A stretch of 30,651 bases of DNA from a virus (IMGVR_UViG_3300014501_000208:1-30651); one strand, 5' to 3'; shown: positions 1 to 5,499, counted from the first letter of the stretch. Made by a program: numbers and translations. Notes: a model not told the origin generated them from the sequence alone.

Positions 1-36
1 CTAATGAACGAACAACAGGAGCTACCAAATGTCTGA
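1..36 (+). CDS. C-terminal tail of an upstream gene (partial)
   Basis: Frame 1 is open from the first base and ends at TGA 34-36, giving the tail LMNEQQELPNV. It overlaps the start of the next gene by 8 nt (ATGTCTGA), the same kind of junction seen elsewhere in this operon. Only eleven residues are visible, so no function can be given, and the reading frame could be accidental. Confidence 0.3.
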   Translation, partial: LMNEQQELPNV

Positions 37-220
37 GCCAGAGCGCCTCAAACAGCTGCTCAAAGAAGCCAAGGATGACATGGATAAGCTAGACGATTGG
101 ATGAAATCTCAGGAGCCTGCCCCTGGGGTCTCATACGAAGATTGGGGCAAACAGGAGACCGAGAAGAACGTCGCCCAGTCAAGAGCTCTGTCTGATTTCG
201 CCGGAGGAAGCGCCGACTAA
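29..220 (+). CDS. small acidic hypothetical protein, 63 aa
   Basis: The ATG at 29 follows AGGAG at 17-21 with a 7-nt spacer, a good start. The protein is short and highly charged: the N-terminal 30 residues are Lys/Asp/Glu/Leu-rich and look like one amphipathic helix (LKQLLKEAKDDMDKLDDWMK), followed by a Gly/Pro-containing tail. There is no signal peptide, membrane segment or cysteine. I do not recognise a family. Its place upstream of other short genes suggests a phage accessory protein, but no role can be read from the sequence. Confidence 0.6.
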   Translation: MSEPERLKQLLKEAKDDMDKLDDWMKSQEPAPGVSYEDWGKQETEKNVAQSRALSDFAGGSAD

Positions 221-319
221 CTGATTCGGAATCAGTTGCTCTATCCATGTAACTGCTGAAAAGAAAGAGATTAGCGCACGATCAGCACCCAATGTGGCGT
301 GATTGTGGCGGGAGGGATC

Positions 320-547
320 GTGGCCATCAATGAATCACAGAAGGCGTGGCGGAGGGATGTCAGTCAATCTGAATGGGATAGCATCTTCAATCCATCTAAG
401 CCATTGACGGCAAAGGAACTCCCTAGGGATGGTCACCCTCCCACCCCAAGCCCACTACCCCGTCCGATCCGGTGCGGTTTACCTGTACTGTTCCACGCCC
501 CGGCGCTCTATAAAAAATTGAGATTAGCCCTTCATCGCACCTTTTAG
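320..547 (+). CDS. small hypothetical protein, about 75 aa
   Basis: An open frame ends at TAG 545-547. GTG at 320 is favoured because GGAGGG lies at 311-316; GTG at 299 is an alternative, giving 82 residues. The N-terminal half (MAINESQKAWRRDVSQSEWD) is polar and protein-like. The C-terminal half is Pro/Arg-rich and could be a chance extension. The stop codon sits inside the first copy of a 30-bp dyad repeat (537-566), so the last residues are encoded by the repeat. The next gene ends in the second copy in the same way. No family recognised. Confidence 0.35.
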   Translation: MAINESQKAWRRDVSQSEWDSIFNPSKPLTAKELPRDGHPPTPSPLPRPIRCGLPVLFHAPALYKKLRLALHRTF

Positions 548-566
548 TGCAGCACCATTTGGTGCA
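537..566 (+). repeat. 30-bp dyad repeat, copy 1
   Basis: This stretch matches 813-842 at 29 of 30 positions. Read on the minus strand it is two adjacent dyads: the first has perfect 6-bp arms GCACCA/TGGTGC around AA, and the second is TGCACTAAAAGGTGC. It overlaps the stop codon of the preceding ORF. It could be a repressor operator pair or an RNA hairpin at a gene end; the sequence does not decide between these. Confidence 0.7.
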
Positions 567-661
567 TATCCTTACATATTCGACTGATTGCATCCGGTCT
601 CCGCTAAATCCCAAACCAACCAAACCCGCGCGCCACAAGACAGTATTGAGGGTGCAAAGCC

Positions 662-823
662 GTGAGCATTGATAAATGCAAGAATGTAGGTCGTTACAAA
701 GGTAAATTCTTCCCGCGCTGCAATGGTGGTAAACCCTGCAATGCCTGTCTCCTGAAGTACGCACAGGTTCAGTCTGGATCTGGAACGTTGGTCGTTAACC
801 GCAGGCACAGGTGCACCTTTTAG
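662..823 (+). CDS. cysteine-rich small protein, 53 aa
   Basis: The GTG at 662 follows GAGGG at 648-652 with a 9-nt spacer. The frame runs 53 codons to TAG 821-823. Five cysteines are present (6, 20, 26, 29, 51), with Cys26-Asn-Ala-Cys29 and Cys20 forming a compact CNGGKPCNAC cluster that could hold a zinc ion. The rest is basic (many Lys/Arg) with no membrane segment. The last codons and stop fall inside the second 30-bp dyad repeat. I do not recognise the family; a small zinc-binding phage protein is a guess from the Cys spacing. Confidence 0.45.
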   Translation: MSIDKCKNVGRYKGKFFPRCNGGKPCNACLLKYAQVQSGSGTLVVNRRHRCTF

Positions 824-842
824 TGCAGCACCTTTTGGTGCA
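813..842 (+). repeat. 30-bp dyad repeat, copy 2
   Basis: Second copy of the 537-566 repeat, differing by one base. The minus strand reads GCACCAAAAGGTGC followed directly by TGCACTAAAAGGTGCA, two near-identical dyads in tandem. It spans the stop codon of the 53-residue gene and lies about 60 nt upstream of the truncated HNH-like gene. Confidence 0.7.
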
Positions 843-878
843 CGTAGACGCCGCTGAGCTACTTCGTGGGGCGTGGCA

Positions 879-908
879 TGTCAAGTTTTTGTTAAGAAAA
901 ACATGACA
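879..908 (+). promoter_or_regulatory. inverted repeat over a possible start codon
   Basis: TGTCAAGTTTTT (879-890) and AAAAACATGACA (897-908) are complementary over 12 bp with one mismatch, around a 6-nt loop. The 3' arm contains the ATG at 903, so the hairpin would bury the start if that codon is used. It may act as a translational brake, an operator or a weak terminator. No function is proven. Confidence 0.5.
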
Positions 909-1190
909 AAAAGACAAAGAAACAAGTACATGCGGGATCGCTATGCGGCTCGCCCAGATGTGCGCGAGTACCAAATAGCCCAAGCGCTCGCACGGTATCA
1001 TGCTGGTCGCTGGGTTGAGGTTCAAGACCAGAACATGAGCCTGAAGGAAGAGGTTCTGACTCACTACGGACGAGACGGAAAACTGCAGTGTTGCTGGGAG
1101 GGATGTGAAATTACGGACTTGGATATGGGCGGGAACCGGCTACTTTTTCGCAACGCAGTGTTCAGCATTCCCAGGCGTTTCTTCGCCTAA
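903..1190 (+). CDS. truncated HNH-endonuclease-like protein
   Basis: From ATG 903 the protein begins MTKRQRNKYMRDRYAARPD, a basic helix typical of a group of small phage/bacterial HNH-type proteins. It then reaches a segment of the form LKEEVLTHYG..G.LQCCW.GCE.TDLDM (about residues 45-75). From family knowledge, this segment is normally followed by the leucine and the DHI catalytic stretch of the HNH nuclease. Here the frame instead runs into about 20 unrelated residues ending FSIPRRFFA, over two small hairpins, and stops. The metal-binding His residues are therefore missing. GTG 873 is an alternative start (105 aa). Family assignment is from memory of the motif and is moderately sure; an inactive remnant is the likeliest reading. 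Confidence 0.5.
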   Translation: MTKRQRNKYMRDRYAARPDVREYQIAQALARYHAGRWVEVQDQNMSLKEEVLTHYGRDGKLQCCWEGCEITDLDMGGNRLLFRNAVFSIPRRFFA

Positions 1191-1215
1191 ACCCTGCTCA
1201 GGCGCTTAGCCGCCT
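1173..1215 (+). repeat. twin hairpins with the same AGGCG/CGCCT stem
   Basis: AGGCG 1173-1177 pairs with CGCCT 1184-1188, and AGGCG 1200-1204 pairs with CGCCT 1211-1215. Both loops are six bases. The first hairpin ends at the stop codon (TAA 1188-1190) of the truncated HNH-like gene. Neither is followed by a T-run, so they are not standard intrinsic terminators. Confidence 0.55.
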
Positions 1216-1220
1216 AGGCC

Positions 1221-1270
1221 GCGACCATTATTCTGAACGTTACGCGGGGTAGCGACCATTATCCTGAACG
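1221..1270 (+). repeat. 19-bp direct repeats resembling an IS end
   Basis: GCGACCATTATTCTGAACG (1221-1239) recurs as GCGACCATTATCCTGAACG (1252-1270), 31 bp apart with one difference. Short repeats of this type with a CCATTAT.CTGAACG core resemble, from memory, the multiple terminal repeats of some IS21-family elements. No transposase is nearby, so at most this is a solo end left after loss of the element. Confidence 0.45.
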
Positions 1271-1283
1271 ATATGAGACATTG

Positions 1284-1358
1284 GGGCGTGTAGCATCTGG
1301 TGATGCCTCCAGCCTGTGACGCTGCGAGAAATGTGTTCGATTCGCAGCATGCCCTCCA
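1284..1358 (+). tRNA. tRNA-His (GTG anticodon), divergent
   Basis: The acceptor stem GGGCGTG (1284-1290) pairs with CATGCCC (1348-1354) over 7 bp, followed by T and an encoded CCA (1356-1358). The D arm is GCAT/ATGC with loop CTGGTG. The anticodon loop CTGTGAC (1314-1320) carries GTG at 1316-1318, with T33 and A37 in place. The T loop TTCGATT (1336-1342) is canonical. A G at 1283 provides the extra 5' G typical of histidine tRNA. Oddities are two bases between the D and anticodon stems, one mismatch in each of the anticodon and T stems, and U rather than C at position 73. It is probably a phage tRNA, possibly a decayed one. Confidence 0.75.
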
Positions 1359-1401
1359 TTTCTGAGCCCTATCGCGGCAGGGCGATCCGACAGGTCATCC
1401 A

Positions 1402-1800
1402 ATGAGCACTATTAGTGTACGGGCGTGGAAGTGCGACCGCGTGGCGTGCGGTCATGTCCGAATCGCAGAAGGCGAGAAGCCGAAACGTTGCGCGAAGTGC
1501 AAGAGTCCGGCATGGGATAAGGGAGGCGCGAATGTGGGAGTTTCTTCCGCACCTGGTTCGAGTGGGGTTGATCCTGCTGGCGTGGTCGATAGCCGCGCTC
1601 CTCGGCTTCCTAAAAAACAGACGAGACAGAAAAAGAAAGCCGCAGTAGCTCAGACAGCAGAGCAGGGGTTTTGTAAACCTCAGGTCGGTGGTGCAACTCC
1701 TCCCTGCGGCTCCAAGATTACAAAGTGTCCAGCGTGCGGTAAGTCAACAACTGAATGGGGCGTACTGCGGCGCTGCGTTTCCTGCAATAGAAATTATTAG
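1402..1800 (+). CDS. zinc-ribbon protein, 132-aa frame containing a tRNA gene
   Basis: ATG 1402 opens a frame to TAG 1798-1800. Residues 7-40 form a clear zinc ribbon: Cys11, Cys16-Gly-His18, then Cys30-Ala-Lys-Cys33 and a terminal WDKG. A second CPACGK...CVSC pair ends the frame. Between them the frame crosses the 38-residue membrane-protein gene (1532-1648, other frame) and the Thr tRNA (1639-1714). The stretch AVAQTAEQGFCKPQVGG is the tRNA read as protein. The N-terminal ribbon alone (about 41 residues) looks like a complete small protein of this type. Either the frame is open by chance past that point, or two ribbon genes are joined across a tRNA. The ribosome site upstream is weak (acagg). 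Confidence 0.5.
   Translation: MSTISVRAWKCDRVACGHVRIAEGEKPKRCAKCKSPAWDKGGANVGVSSAPGSSGVDPAGVVDSRAPRLPKKQTRQKKKAAVAQTAEQGFCKPQVGGATPPCGSKITKCPACGKSTTEWGVLRRCVSCNRNY
1532..1648 (+). CDS. small single-span membrane protein, 38 aa
   Basis: ATG 1532 follows GGGAGG (1521-1526) with a 5-nt spacer, much the strongest start in this stretch. The protein has a short N-terminus (MWEFLPHL), one hydrophobic helix (about residues 9-26) and a very basic tail (KNRRDRKRKPQ), giving N-out/C-in or holin/antiholin-like topology. It lies in another frame of the 1402-1800 ORF, and its stop TAG (1646-1648) lies inside the 5' end of the Thr tRNA. The start context closely resembles that of the gene at 3542, which also begins Met-Trp and a membrane helix. 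A role in lysis is possible but unproven. Confidence 0.6.
   Translation: MWEFLPHLVRVGLILLAWSIAALLGFLKNRRDRKRKPQ
1639..1714 (+). tRNA. tRNA-Thr (TGT anticodon), divergent
   Basis: The acceptor stem GCCGCAG (1639-1645) pairs perfectly with CTGCGGC (1704-1710), followed by T and an encoded CCA (1712-1714). The D stem is GCTC/GAGC. The anticodon stem GGGGT/ACCTC encloses TTTGTAA (1670-1676) with TGT at 1672-1674. The variable loop is five bases and the total is 76 nt. Two features are abnormal: the D loop AGACAGCA lacks the conserved GG pair, and the T loop TGCAACT has G where position 55 should be U. Both positions normally make the tRNA elbow. The T stem has one T-T mismatch. It may be a degenerate phage tRNA or a specialised one. 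Confidence 0.75.
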
Positions 1801-1812
1801 AGAAGGGAAAGC

Positions 1813-2016
1813 GTGAGCGCAAAACCTAAGCGTTTTAATGAAGACATGATCACCCGCACTGATATTCCTCATGACGTATTCACGTTGATCCACGATTTGG
1901 CTTATGACCATGAAGGACGCGACAGGTTTCAGTATCGAACGAGAGCGCAACAACTTCTCATGGCTTCTAACCGAGCAAATCAACATCAAGAACGTCAAGA
2001 TTTAAGGGAGGGGTAG
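1813..2016 (+). CDS. small hypothetical protein, 67 aa
   Basis: GTG 1813 follows AGAAGGGA with an 8-10 nt spacer. The stop TAG (2014-2016) shares its G with the GTG of the glycosyltransferase gene (TAGTG), so the two are translationally coupled. The protein is charged, with a predicted helical middle (PHDVFTLIHDLAYDHEGRDR) and no Cys, signal or membrane segment. I do not recognise it. Confidence 0.65.
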   Translation: MSAKPKRFNEDMITRTDIPHDVFTLIHDLAYDHEGRDRFQYRTRAQQLLMASNRANQHQERQDLREG

Positions 2017-3098
2017 TGAATTACGAAGCAAAGCAGTCTACCCCGAACCTTCATCCAGACGTTCATGCGCCTTGGTCTCAGTGGTCGAACGATCAAACAT
2101 TACATGTGGCCGTGGCTTACTCGAATCCGTTTCGCTGGCAGTCGCGCCGGCAGTTGATGAACGATTTCCGCGCGCACATGTCGGTCCAGGCCAACGTTGT
2201 ACTTCACGTCGGCGAACTGGCTTATGGCGATCGGCCCTTCGAAGTCACCGGCAACCACTCCGGCGATGTGCAGTTTCGGACAAACTCCGAACTTTTTCAC
2301 AAAGAGAACATCCTAAACGAAGTAATCAAAACCTTTCCTGCGGGCTGGAAGTATGGCGTTTACATTGACGCCGACTTCTCGTTTACGCGACAGGGTTGGG
2401 CATTAGAAACAATCCATCAACTCCAGCATTCCCCCTGGGTGCAACCTTTCTCTACCTATACCGCACTGTCGGCGAAGGGGAGTGGAGGTTCGCAGCCAGG
2501 TTCGCCGCGGACGACGTTTGCGGCGACTTACATTGCCAACGGATATAAACTTCCCGAGTATGACTATAACGCGGGATGGGACGTACGGGCGGTAAAGGAT
2601 TCCGGATTAAGCTCGGAAACGAAGGCGACCGCGCCGGCGAAGTGGGTTCCGGTGGGCGCCACGGGCGGAGCGTGGGCTTTCACGCGCTCGGCCTTTGATG
2701 GCGTAGGCGGATTACTGGACTGCTGCATCCTTGGACACGCCGACTGGTTCATGGCGTTCGGACTAGTGTCGCAGCCGACGCGCGGCACGATCGCCAACTC
2801 AAAGTTCCATCCTCATTATGCGGCGCAGATTTCCGGCTGGCAGGAACGGGCTGGCGGAGTATTCAAGGCTGACATCGGCGTTGTTGATCAATTCGCGATT
2901 CACCACTTTCACGGATCGATGGCAAAGCGCGGATACGACTCGCGCGACCAGATCCTCGTTAAGTATCAATTTGACCCAATGGTTGACCTGAAAAGGAACT
3001 GGCAAGGCATTTACGAGTTAACCGGAAACAAGCCGGGATTGCGAGACGCAATTCGCGGGTACTTCCTGAGCAGGGACGAGGACAATCCAAACGGTTAA
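2016..3098 (+). CDS. GT-A-type glycosyltransferase-like protein, 360 aa
   Basis: The GTG start overlaps the previous stop and follows AAGGGAGGGG. A nucleotide-sugar-binding Asp-Ala-Asp lies at 118-120 after hydrophobic YGVYI, where GT-A enzymes carry their DxD metal site. A second conserved block, GATGGAWAFTR...GGLLDCCILGHADWFM (214-246), matches the Gly/Asp-rich acceptor-side region of such folds. The block HHFHG (296-300) followed by RGYDSRDQIL resembles the C-terminal His signature of phage galactosyltransferase-like proteins. It has no signal peptide, so it acts in the cytoplasm, plausibly adding sugar to a virion protein, DNA base or host glycan. The acceptor cannot be read. The fold call is moderately secure; the donor is unknown. 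Confidence 0.65.
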   Translation: MNYEAKQSTPNLHPDVHAPWSQWSNDQTLHVAVAYSNPFRWQSRRQLMNDFRAHMSVQANVVLHVGELAYGDRPFEVTGNHSGDVQFRTNSELFHKENILNEVIKTFPAGWKYGVYIDADFSFTRQGWALETIHQLQHSPWVQPFSTYTALSAKGSGGSQPGSPRTTFAATYIANGYKLPEYDYNAGWDVRAVKDSGLSSETKATAPAKWVPVGATGGAWAFTRSAFDGVGGLLDCCILGHADWFMAFGLVSQPTRGTIANSKFHPHYAAQISGWQERAGGVFKADIGVVDQFAIHHFHGSMAKRGYDSRDQILVKYQFDPMVDLKRNWQGIYELTGNKPGLRDAIRGYFLSRDEDNPNG

Positions 3099-3113
3099 GC
3101 CTGGGAGGGCGCG

Positions 3114-3320
3114 ATGGAAACAGAAGACGAGAGGCGGCCACATTATCAGGGATGCTGTGCGTACACATGGAAGCCCGAGGCTGGAACATTGGACGGATAC
3201 GTTTCGTGCGGCGAGGAAGCTGTTCTCATTAGACTGCGTGGCATCGTGGAATTTGTTGTTCCCTTGTGCCGGGAGCACGAAGAACTCATGTCGCGGCGAT
3301 GCGAGGTGAGCCGTGGATAG
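3114..3320 (+). CDS. small Cys/His-containing hypothetical protein, 68 aa
   Basis: ATG 3114 sits in a GGGAGGGCGCGATG start cassette (3103-3116), repeated at 3531-3544. Cysteines at 14-15 and 32, followed by the block VPLCREHEE around residue 50, suggest a metal-binding or disulfide-stabilised small fold of the kind common in phage accessory regions. Its end overlaps the next gene (GTG 3313) by 8 nt, which indicates coupled translation. No family recognised. Confidence 0.6.
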   Translation: METEDERRPHYQGCCAYTWKPEAGTLDGYVSCGEEAVLIRLRGIVEFVVPLCREHEELMSRRCEVSRG

Positions 3321-3675
3321 CGATCAAGCCCGGCGCGTGGCGGATCGAACGTTGGATGTTGCGCCTATCTGGAGAGACAAAGAATTCGGCCTAGCGGTGC
3401 GCTTCGGTAACTATTGCAACGCCACTCCTTATGGATGGCAGCCATACACGGAGCGAGAGGATATCAACAAAATACTGCTGGCGTTGCGCGGTCAGTTGGC
3501 TGGACTACTGCAGGGCTGGGAGTTAATTCAGGGAGGGCGCGATGTGGTTCCTGTTGTTCCTGTTGGCAGCAGCAATTCTGTTTTTTACCGTCGATTATTC
3601 AATGGTTTCGCGAAGGCGAAACAAACTCTTACGGGAAGCGAAGTCGATTCAGACAACGCAAATCCTGGTACTTGA
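3313..3675 (+). CDS. hypothetical protein, up to 120 aa
   Basis: GTG 3313 is preceded by GAGG (3303-3306) with a 6-nt spacer and overlaps the previous gene by 8 nt. The first 75 residues read as a soluble folded protein (FGLAVRFGNYCNATPYGWQP, then a Leu-rich helix NKILLALRGQLAGLLQGWE). After about residue 76 the frame overlaps the membrane/coiled-coil gene at 3542 for 134 nt and becomes low in protein-like character (VVPVVPVGSSNS). The tail may be a fortuitous extension. No family recognised. Confidence 0.5.
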   Translation: MDSDQARRVADRTLDVAPIWRDKEFGLAVRFGNYCNATPYGWQPYTEREDINKILLALRGQLAGLLQGWELIQGGRDVVPVVPVGSSNSVFYRRLFNGFAKAKQTLTGSEVDSDNANPGT

Positions 3676-3928
3676 AACCACGCTGAAAGCTACCGGCAAA
3701 GCTCTCGATCAACAGAAGTCAGTATCGAAGTCCATCTTCGATTTACTCCTAGTGCAGATTGCGGCGACTGATGATCTCAAAGAAGAAAAGGCGCGCCTGG
3801 AGCGCGAACTGGCAATGGCGGAAGAACAGATTCACGTCCTGACGCCAGCCCGCGATCTTTACGGCCGATTTACTCCAACGTATTACGAGAGAGAAGAGAA
3901 GCCGCCTCGGCTGTTTTGCCAAGTTTAG
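3542..3928 (+). CDS. membrane-anchored coiled-coil protein, 128 aa (spanin-like topology)
   Basis: ATG 3542 sits in the GGGAGGGCGCGATG cassette (3531-3544), a strong start. Residues 2-18 (WFLLFLLAAAILFFTVD) form one membrane helix, followed by Arg/Lys (SRRRNK). A long heptad-rich charged helix of about residues 30-105 follows (LKEEKARLERELAMAEEQ). A short N-terminus, one span and a long coiled coil is the layout of an inner-membrane spanin (Rz-like), which links membranes at lysis. No endolysin, holin or o-spanin partner is recognised nearby, so this is a topology argument only. A structural membrane protein is equally possible. Confidence 0.55.
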   Translation: MWFLLFLLAAAILFFTVDYSMVSRRRNKLLREAKSIQTTQILVLETTLKATGKALDQQKSVSKSIFDLLLVQIAATDDLKEEKARLERELAMAEEQIHVLTPARDLYGRFTPTYYEREEKPPRLFCQV

Positions 3929-3936
3929 GAGTTGAC

Positions 3937-4521
3937 ATGCAGATAGCGGAGGCGATTGCGGCGGTAGACCGGCGTCAATTTCTTCCGCCTGACGTGGCGA
4001 ATACTCCCGACATCGAGGACGTGCCAGTGCCATTTGGTAATGGCCAGACCGTGCCGACCGCGCTGATGACGGAATTGTTCATAAAGTTAGCCGACTTACA
4101 TCCGTTCGATGTGGTCATGGAGGTTGGTACAGGCTCCGGATACCAAGCGGCCATCCTTTCGAAACTGGTTAAGGAAGTCCATACCTTCGAGGTTCGGGAC
4201 ATCCCAGCCTGCTTGAGTCAGCGGCTTCCGGATAACGTGACCATCTATCACCGCGACGCCGTTTCGGATGTTTCCGACATTGATTTTGTGGCCGACGCGA
4301 TTCTGGTTACATGCGCTATTCCTGGTCCATATCGCGTGTGGAAAAAACTTCTCCGCAATGGCGGCGTACTGGTAGCTCCGTTGCGCGGCACTGGAGAGAT
4401 TTGCAAGTACGTGAAAGACGGCCTCTATTTCCGCGACATAGGTCCATTCGCTTATGCGAACTTTGTGACCGTCGAATCGCCGTCGAGCGAGAGCGGAGTG
4501 ATTGATGAGCAGGGTCTATGA
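3937..4521 (+). CDS. protein-L-isoaspartate O-methyltransferase-like enzyme, 194 aa
   Basis: ATG 3937 follows AGGAG (3927-3931) with a 5-nt spacer. The N-terminus carries the PCMT-type substrate segment VPFGNGQTVPTALMTEL (31-47). The SAM-binding motif I EVGTGSGYQAA (62-72) and a later acidic strand end HTFEV (82-86) follow. In known PCMTs the GQT is followed by Ser and is the signature of repair of isoaspartyl residues using SAM. Here the Ser is replaced by Val-Pro. The protein is about 20 residues shorter than typical bacterial PCMTs. It sits immediately before the terminase part, overlapping it by 17 nt. It could repair or methylate virion proteins; a different substrate is possible. Confidence 0.7.
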   Translation: MQIAEAIAAVDRRQFLPPDVANTPDIEDVPVPFGNGQTVPTALMTELFIKLADLHPFDVVMEVGTGSGYQAAILSKLVKEVHTFEVRDIPACLSQRLPDNVTIYHRDAVSDVSDIDFVADAILVTCAIPGPYRVWKKLLRNGGVLVAPLRGTGEICKYVKDGLYFRDIGPFAYANFVTVESPSSESGVIDEQGL

Positions 4522-5491
4522 ACCGCTACCCGGCTTGCGCTGCTGGATTAACAAAAAAGGTGCCCTGATTGTAAGGCTTCATTACACCGCCGATCCCGTG
4601 AAGCGCGAACCATCGTGGATCGCGAACATGCGGAAGGGGATGGACGAAGCCTACTACCGGCAGGAATTCGAGATTGACTTTGGGGCAACGTCTGGGCAAC
4701 TGCTGTACCACATGACGGATGAAGTAACGCTTGAGGATGAGTTCGTTGTCCCGGCATCGTGGACTCGCTACTACGCCCTTGACCCGCATCCGCGTAAGCC
4801 GTTTGCTTCGCTGTGGGCGGCGGTAGATCCGGACAACATCAAGCACGCTTACCGCGAACTGTGGCCGTCGAAAGTCTACGGACGGCCTGGGCGGGTGCCG
4901 GAGGATGACAACCGGGTCTCGATTCCAAACTATGTGGAGTGCGTAGCGTGGCTGGAGTCGAAAGACAATCCGCAGAACGGCGGCAAGGCGGAAAAGATTT
5001 ACGAGCGCGTCATCGATTACGCCGGAAGGGCGTTCAAGGCCAGCAACCTAGCAGAAGACGACGGGTCGATTCATTACCAACGATTGATCGAGGATGCCGC
5101 CGAAGAAGTAGCCAAGAAATACAAGCACTTCGGGATGATGTTCACGGACGCGATCAAGGCGGAGAAAAGCGTCGGAATAGAAATCGTCAACGAAATGCTG
5201 CGGGCACTCGAAACGTTGAGCCGCGACGGATCCTGTTACGAGAAGCGCAGCGTGGTTCGCATCATGCGCCAGCGCTGTCCGGAACTGGTTTGGCAGTTAA
5301 AGCACAACCGGCTCGCGACACAAAGTTCCCATCAAAAAGACTTGGCAGATCCCGAAATGAAAGCCTTACAGATCAGAAATGACTTGTCGGACTGCTTCCT
5401 TTATCTATGTCGCAATGGCATGGAGTACCGGGAGTCAAAGAGGGACGAACTGCAGCCAATGCAACAAATGTACGAAGGTGTTGGATATTAG
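4505..5491 (+). CDS. terminase large subunit, nuclease domain only, 328 aa
   Basis: ATG 4505 is chosen over TTG 4502; it overlaps the methyltransferase gene by 17 nt. Residues 22-60 (HYTADPVKREPSW...YRQEFEIDF) match the segment linking ATPase and nuclease in large terminases. The RNase H-like nuclease follows: ALDPHPRKP with Asp93, FTDAIKAEKSVGI with Asp215, and a C-terminal NDLSDCFLYL with Asp293/Asp296, plausibly the metal-binding acids. Full terminases carry about 200-250 further N-terminal residues with Walker A and B motifs. None is present here, nor in any other gene in the window. This enzyme would cut DNA during headful packaging, but must rely on an ATPase encoded elsewhere unless it is a remnant. 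Confidence 0.7.
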   Translation: MSRVYEPLPGLRCWINKKGALIVRLHYTADPVKREPSWIANMRKGMDEAYYRQEFEIDFGATSGQLLYHMTDEVTLEDEFVVPASWTRYYALDPHPRKPFASLWAAVDPDNIKHAYRELWPSKVYGRPGRVPEDDNRVSIPNYVECVAWLESKDNPQNGGKAEKIYERVIDYAGRAFKASNLAEDDGSIHYQRLIEDAAEEVAKKYKHFGMMFTDAIKAEKSVGIEIVNEMLRALETLSRDGSCYEKRSVVRIMRQRCPELVWQLKHNRLATQSSHQKDLADPEMKALQIRNDLSDCFLYLCRNGMEYRESKRDELQPMQQMYEGVGY

Positions 5492-5499
5492 GAGAATTC

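Noticed and set aside
423-764. 113-residue minus-strand frame across the accessory genes
   Set aside because: It has no ribosome site, overlaps three plus-strand features and has a Cys/Arg-rich shadow composition.
843-875. CCGCTGAGCTAC-like stretch resembling an antisense tRNA D arm
   Set aside because: No pairing acceptor or T arm can be drawn on the minus strand, so it is not called as a tRNA or attachment site.
4939-5382. 147-residue plus-strand frame inside the terminase gene
   Set aside because: The alternative frame gives Arg-rich low-complexity sequence, while the terminase frame shows conserved nuclease motifs.
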